From Dasypus novemcinctus (lineage: Eukaryota; Chordata; Mammalia; Cingulata; Dasypodidae): 64,000 nt of DNA. Position 1 is the stretch's first letter; each line of letters starts with the position of its first letter. Where the stretch lies: the NCBI RefSeq assembly GCF_030445035.2, contig NC_080675.1, positions 66,480,544 through 66,544,543 on the forward strand. The letters are read 5' to 3'. A model generated the notes under the pieces. That model was given only the letters and a program-made list of their open reading frames with translations, did no database searches and was not told the origin of the DNA. Made by a program: the position numbers and the translations under genes. Of the stretch, positions 58,490 through 64,000 are shown piece by piece.

Positions 58490-60319
58490 TTCCTGTGTTA
58501 CAGTGTCATGGAATACTTAGCTATATTTAACATGTTAATTAAGTACTAATGTAATTTTCAAACTGTGTGATATTTGATGTGCTAGGTATGAAAATGATCA
58601 ATACAATCATCATGAACTAAAATTAGTTTGAAATTATATGGGCAATAAATGTGTCATTTGCATTATTACTAATACATTAAAAAATCAAAGTAACCTTTGG
58701 TTATTAATCTAGCATGATTGTTTTAGTCGGTTAATTAGATAATTTTCATAACTGTGAATTAATTGTTAATTAGTGCTTTGGAAGATGACATCTCAAATCT
58801 GTGTGTAAACCTTTAATGTTTATTTAAAAAGAAAATATTTCAACACTGAATATTTTTCCAAACTCAGCAGATTTTAAAAAATTCTTTTGCTAAATGATCA
58901 TATGAAGATTTACCTAAAGCAATTATAATACTTTTCTGAAGACTGTTCGGTTCCTCAAAATGATTTTCATAAATGATGCATTAGGAAAATATTCTTTGAT
59001 AACTCCTCTGTTGCATATTGAGCAAAGATTAAAATATTAACTCAACATAAAGTGACTGTTCATTTTTTACAGTCAATGTGTGAAATGTTCCTTATTGCCT
59101 GTACCTGCATATTAAAAACTCCTCAAATTTAAAAAATTCTTGAAACTCTTCCTTTAAAAGAATGAACTTTGATTATACTTGAAAATTCTCCTGTATCATC
59201 CAATCTTCTCTCTCCTTTGAACTTTATTTATCTCAGATGAGTTTTTCAAAAATCAATAAAAATAATAGAACTTTATTATTATTGTAGAAATGATATGACT
59301 CCCATATCTTTAGCCAATAGTATTTTAAAAATCCTCTTCCTTATGGTCATGTACCTAATGAAAACTGTAGGATGAACAATAGTGAGGCTAAGCCTGGATT
59401 GCTGCTATAATTATATTTATAATCATAATTATTATTATTGTTATTAATATTATTAATGACTTGGACCCACTTCACCTAAAAAGATACAGAATATAAAAAG
59501 AAGAAAATAAAATTACAATATGTTTTTTTAATTTATTTTTTTAGCAAAATCTAAGAGTTTCAAATGAATTTTTTCACAATGTCTATTTCACTAAGACGAG
59601 ATATTTAATGAATTTTTGGAATTATTGTACATATCCTCATATTCAGACATAAATTTTATCAACTGACTTTCCAGCATTTTTGGCATTGTGAAAACCCTGC
59701 TGCTGCTAATATAGAACTTTGACATCTGTCTCAACAGTGAAGGTTTAAGGTTTTGTGTGGAGAATGAATAGCATGGTTTATTTGGTCATTCGGTCAACAT
59801 CTCTAAACATGCTTACTCAATTTGAAATTCTATTTCAAAGCACAATAAGGATAAAGTCAACTAATGTATGTGAAGCAGAAAAGTTAAGGAAAGAGTAATC
59901 AGTTAGTTGGTTTGTTGGTGCTCAGACTATCTGAGGATGTCTGGGTACATGGGTAGAATCACAATTTCCAAAGACTGGGCCCTAAATTTTGTAGATCTAA
60001 AAAAAATGATCCAATTCTAGAAAATCTATGAGTTATGAGTCAAACTCAAATTGATAAATTTTAAAAATTAGCAAAATGTATTGCTTATTTGCCCATATAT
60101 ATATATGCACCCAATCTCTGATCCATTAATCTGGACCTATCTACCCAAATATAATATTAACCATAAGCATCCTCCTAAAATATAAACAAAGACAATCTTT
60201 TAGTCTTCTGTATGTAACCCTAGTTTCCTTTCTCATTTGGATCCTGTTTTTGTCTAATCTTACATGACCTAACTTTTTTCTGAATCTGAATGTAGACTCT
60301 CTCCTCTGGAATGTCTAAT
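58490..60319. other. No recognisable feature
   Basis: AT-rich unassigned sequence with a (TAT)n-like stretch at 59405-59455. Confidence 0.5.
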
Positions 60320-60337
60320 TAATAATTCACTTCATTG

Positions 60338-60780
60338 GGAAGTGGACTTGGCCCAATGGATAGGGAGTCTGCCTACCACATGGGAGGTCTGCAATTCAAA
60401 CCCCGGGCCTCCTTGACCTGTGTGGAGCTGACCCATGCACAGTGCTGATGAAGGGAAGGAGTGCTGAGCCACACAGGGGTGTCCCCTGCTTAGGGATGTC
60501 CCCCACGTACGGGAGCCCCATGCACAAGGAGTGCACCCTGTAAGGAAAGCCACCCAGTGCGAAAGAAAGTGCAGCCTGCCCAAGAATGGCACCACACACA
60601 CAGAAAGCTGACACAACAAGGTGACACAACAAAAAGAAACACAGATTCCTGGTGCCACTGATAAGGACAGAAGTCCTCACAGAGGAACACACAGCGAATG
60701 GACACAGAGAGCAGACAACTGGGGGGTGGGAGGGAAGGGGAGAGAAATAAATAAAAAATAAATCTTTAAAAAAATAATAA
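60338..60780 (+). mobile_element. DAS-type tRNA-derived SINE, full length
   Basis: Head gggaagtggacttggcccaa, B-box-like aattcaaaccccg, body gcaaggagtgc-type words, acagcgaatggacacagaga and a ggggggtgggagggaagggg block with an A-rich tail. An 18-bp target duplication taataattcacttcattg (60320-60337) repeats at 60781-60798 with one change. The minus-strand frames are shadows. Confidence 0.95.
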
Positions 60781-60798
60781 TAATAATTCACTTTATTG

Positions 60799-61350
60799 AC
60801 CTCTCAGAGATTTACTGAGCTATCAGGATTTCCTGCCATTTTAAATACTAGCTTTTTAACAGTACTTTTGGACTTTTTTCTTCTTAAAATGGTAAATACC
60901 AGATATAGTAGGATATTTCCCTCCCTTGAGATACATTGAGAAAGTTTTGATTAGGAATATGCCTCAGGTGGAGACTACAGGTATGCAAAATGGGAAAATA
61001 GTGTTCTAATCACCAAAAAGTTTGGACAGTGCTACTGGAGAAGAATAAAATTTAACTGAGGCAGAAACGAGAGAGAATGAATGGCTGCCTCACAATCCTA
61101 GTACCCGTAGAAGTCTTAGGCCAGAAAAGTACCCCATGCTGCCTGTTCAATAGGAAAAAAACTGTGTTTTTATATGTCAAAAGATGAAAGAGAGCTTAAG
61201 TGAGATGCCATGTGTCAAAGGAAGCTATTTAAGACAACAAACCAAAATGAAAATACAGTCAAGCCTTTTATCATCTGCTGTGATGGTATAAGCATGAGGC
61301 AAATCTGGAGAAAAGGCTCTGGCTGTGGAGCAAGTTGCTACATGGGGCAT
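60799..61350. other. No recognisable feature
   Basis: Unassigned. The 60-codon frame at 61210-61392 has no support. Confidence 0.45.
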
Positions 61351-61791
61351 TGTGAAAAAACAGACTCAGACAGTCACAACAGAAACTTTTAGCAAATGAC
61401 CACTTTATTCCTTACATAGCACAAAAATCCAAAAAGGCAGGGGAAGAGATCTCATGGTGGCTGGTCTCACATGGAGGCCAAACTACTTGAATGAGTGGAC
61501 AGCCTCACATGTCCCATTTTGCTTTGGAAGGGAAAGGTTCCTGTACTTTCTGAGGGCAGGGTATTTATACAACTCAGGAAGAGGGGGCCCTGCCAGTGAA
61601 TGCCCACCCTGATAAGCATCTGGAGCTGCTCCCTAGTTTCAGGTCTTAAGGTCTGGCAAGGCTTTTCATTAGTCCTAACTTTCCCCCAGGCTGTGGAATG
61701 GAAACATACATTTGGACACAATAGAAAAGAAAGTGGGGGTAGTCTAGGACTGAGCGATGGCCACTAGGTGTGCCGGTGAATTTCCCCATCA
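61351..61791 (-). mobile_element. Candidate ERV LTR, minus strand
   Basis: GC-richer block starting tgtgaaaaaacagactcaga and perhaps ending atttccccatca. On the minus strand a TATAAATA word (61562-61569) precedes an AATAAA (61404-61409) by about 155 bases, a normal LTR layout with U3 on the right. No target duplication found. Higher-GC sequence to about 62220 may be related internal material. Confidence 0.45.
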
Positions 61792-62489
61792 CTGGTTCCC
61801 TTTGTTCCATTTTCCTCAATGGAATAGTGCCACCTGATGAGGGTCAGATGGATCAGAGCAGACATAGGGTGATGTCTCACTACCCAGAGTGCCCCTCGTA
61901 AAATACTCCTGCAATTTTATGGAGCTGGGGACTGGAAAAGTGTGATAGTGGAGAGTGCACTAGGGATGGAAAAGTATTAAGTACTGAGTAAGAGAGGAGA
62001 AAATTGTCTTTAAGGACTCTTCTTTCTCCCTCCCAATGAGGAGGTCTCAGCAGAGACCCCTGATGGATGCCTTGTGTTAGGAATGTAGATTTGCCTAAGA
62101 GCCTGAGTGGTCAGGGTGCCTCAGACTTTGGTAGCGACTCAATTAGAGGCTGCAGTACATTGGCTGTGCACCAAGTCACTGAGGCGAGGAAAGCTTTCCG
62201 CCATGAGGACTGCCAGGTAAAGCTTTTGTAATTGCCTTTGTAATTGACACAACATCATACAATTTCCAATCTATTTTTCAATCTCCCACATCAGATTGAG
62301 TGCTTTGAAACCTTATATTGTTCAATTTCATATTCCCATTCTCTGGTATATAATAAGGAAGCTATAACAAATAAATAACTGTATAATAATAGATTAATTC
62401 TAAAATAATAAATAATTGATTAATAATATAATGAACGAATTAATGAGTAAATGATGCTTGAAAACCTCTCTGATATGCATTTTTAGGCT
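61792..62489. other. No confident feature
   Basis: The left 430 bases are GC-richer and may belong with the LTR candidate to the left. The rest is AT-rich with a taataatagattaattc-like low-complexity part. Confidence 0.4.
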
Positions 62490-62935
62490 TATCAATTGAT
62501 GTAAATGATATAATTGATATAAATCTAATCCATTCCTGTGTGCATCCTGCAGGTAGGACCTTTGGGTGAGGGTCATCAGTTAAAATGTATCCTTTTGAAA
62601 TCAGGATGGGTCTTAATCCTATTGCTGTAGTCCTTTATAAAATGGATGGAATTTAGACAGAGAGAGAAAACCACAGAGGAAGCAGCAAGAAGCAGAAATT
62701 CAATGGAACACAGAAGATAAGGGAAAGACCAGCAGACACTGCCATTTACCTTGACATGTGACAAGCTAAGGGCCAAGGAATACCACTAGCCATCTCCAGA
62801 ACACCAGTATTCGGGAAGAAAACATTGTCTAGATGAGGTGTTGATGTATACTTTTTCCCAGTCTCAAACGTTCCCATTGTTTAACCTGGCCCATTTCATT
62901 GTACTTGCTTGAGCAGCCCAGAAAACTAAAACAAG
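62490..62935 (+). mobile_element. MaLR-like LTR, sense, diverged 5' end
   Basis: Order of words: aatctaatccattcctgtgt, atcaggatgggtcttaatcc, tagtcctttataaaatggat, gagaaaaccacagaggaagc, gaccagcagacactgccatt, cttgacatgtgacaagctaa, ccatttcattgtacttgctt, gagcagcccagaaaactaaa. The family also occurs at 18606-20730 and, inverted, at 24879. The AATAAA expected before gttcccattgttta is lost. Confidence 0.7.
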
Positions 62936-63224
62936 TTCATCACATTTTACTAAACTAAATATAGGGATAGGTTTATGTAGAGAAGATGCTGACTTTGGGA
63001 TTTAAATCATTTGCAAACTAGCACTAATTACTGCACATAGATAGAAGAGGTATTCAATAAAAATATGTTCATTAATTTAATTATTCATAACTATTTACTC
63101 ATTTTCTGCCCTGTGATAGGCAGCCTTAAATATATCAATAGTAAATCAATGAAGAAAATTTTGAAATAGGTTCACATGCACTGTATGCCAGCATTACTAT
63201 TTTTCAATGTTGGTGGAATATTTT

Positions 63225-63280
63225 GAATCAATCTAATCTCAATCTAATCTAATCAATCTCAATCAATCTAATCTGATTTA
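63225..63280 (+). repeat. (AATCT)n-like microsatellite
   Basis: Interrupted run of aatct, caatct and aatcaatct units. Confidence 0.8.
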
Positions 63281-63820
63281 AAGGAAATATGAGTACATAG
63301 TGTTTAGAGTTATCTCATAGTAATATTGAGCTATGAAGTAAAAGTAACTTATTATTATCCCAAATTACAGAGAGTCTCTAAAATCTACAGGACAATCTAT
63401 TGATGACTATACTTAACTTGCAGTTTTACTGTCAATGTGCTTTATAACACCAAGGAGACAATATCAGTTTGCCCAATGTCAAAGGAGTGGTCTCTTTCTC
63501 TGCAGACCACTTCACTGTCATAGCTGATGGATGATGAAACCCTATTTCAGTTAATATGTTATCATCCTTGAGTGGATCAAAGCCCCTGTGTCTTTACAGA
63601 CGAGCCCTGCAAAAGTGATCTAATTTCTCTCATTATAATTTTCTGAATTCCCCTTTTATATTGGATCTTGTTCCATGAATAGCTCTGGATCTAAAATGGA
63701 ACAACTATAAAGAAAAATAATTGTCTGCTTTAAGCTAGCATGCCTTTATAACATAGGAAAAAACAAGTACTTGAAATGGTGTATACATAGTCTTTACTGG
63801 AGATTGAAGAGTAGATTACA
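63281..63820. other. No confident feature
   Basis: Unassigned. Near 63345-63400 acttattattatcccaaatt then acagagag weakly recalls the MIR core. Confidence 0.4.
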
Positions 63821-64000
63821 TGCTGCTTTTGTTTCCTGGATTCTAAGACAAATACCATACAATGGATTGACACAACACAGAAGTGTGTTGGCTCATTGTT
63901 TCCAGAAGTGTGTTGGCTCATTGTTTTTGGAGCCTGGAAAGCTTGCTTACTCCCGGGGTTGGTAATGTTTTGGCTGGCTGGCAATCCTTGGACTTCCTTG
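63821..64000 (-). mobile_element. MaLR-like LTR start, cut by the window end
   Basis: Antisense text ctgcttttgtttcctggatt, ctaagacaaataccatacaa, tggattgacacaac, ggctcattgttt, ggagcctggaaagcttgc matches the antisense 3' end of the MaLR-like LTR family. It contains a local 25-bp duplication. Confidence 0.55.
63878..63926. repeat. 25-bp tandem duplication
   Basis: The word cagaagtgtgttggctcatt plus gttt occurs at 63878-63901 and again at 63903-63926, identical over 24 bases. Confidence 0.95.

Noticed and set aside
61792-62220. Internal retroviral coding region next to the LTR candidate at 61351
   Set aside because: Only higher GC and proximity suggest it. I see no gag, pol or env motif and no convincing polypurine tract, so it is left unassigned.
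1-64000. CRISPR array, operon or phage-like system
   Set aside because: Base composition, the repeat families and the lack of any dense gene array show mammalian DNA. The tandem arrays are LTR or microsatellite repeats without spacers.

Overview
The window reads as intergenic or deep-intronic DNA from a xenarthran mammal, almost certainly an armadillo (Dasypus or a close relative). The evidence is eleven copies of the tRNA-derived DAS-type SINEs known from armadillos, alongside mammalian L1, MaLR/MLT1 LTRs and MIR. I find no intact protein-coding gene. Nearly all open frames are short, AT-rich noise, lie inside SINEs, or lie inside one GC-rich LTR. No rRNA, functional tRNA, CRISPR array or prokaryotic system is present, and I see no previously undescribed functional system.

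Layout. From 1 to about 12.4 kb there is an unassigned long repeat, a diverged 130-bp repeat pair (3.7 and 5.3 kb), an L1 ORF2 fragment carrying SINEs, a MIR and two further SINEs. From 12.4 to 28.2 kb lies the richest segment, a set of nested insertions. A plus-strand L1 ORF2 (12.7-13.47 and 26.43-28.2 kb) is split by about 13 kb, and the two edges carry a near-perfect 12-bp duplication. The filler is a long minus-strand L1 with its 3' UTR at 13.5 kb, ORF2 to 18.6 kb and 5' region at 23.8-26.4 kb. That L1 has itself received three SINEs, a plus-strand MaLR LTR broken by a minus-strand MaLR LTR that holds a GC-rich ERV LTR, a retrocopy of CBLL1 (HAKAI), and an LTR nested in another LTR. Another small retro-insertion sits in the host L1.

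From 28 to 42 kb the sequence is mostly AT-rich DNA with L1 fragments, a DAS-type SINE with a perfect tRNA B box (36.6 kb), a MIR and an MLT1 LTR. From 41.5 to 46.6 kb there are L1 5' and 3' pieces, a young SINE with a 19-bp target duplication, the second copy of the long repeat seen at the window start, and a solo LTR cleanly inserted in an L1 3' UTR. From 46.6 kb to the end there are long unassigned stretches, several more solo LTRs (51.1, 58.0, 61.4, 62.5, 63.8 kb), one more SINE (60.3 kb), MLT1 and simple repeats.

The only gene-derived sequence is the CBLL1 processed pseudogene on the minus strand (about 23.06-23.83 kb, with a probable 3' UTR running left). The value of the window is its retrotransposition record, where nesting order and target-site duplications can be read directly. 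Family names were assigned by recognising motifs from memory, without a database search.
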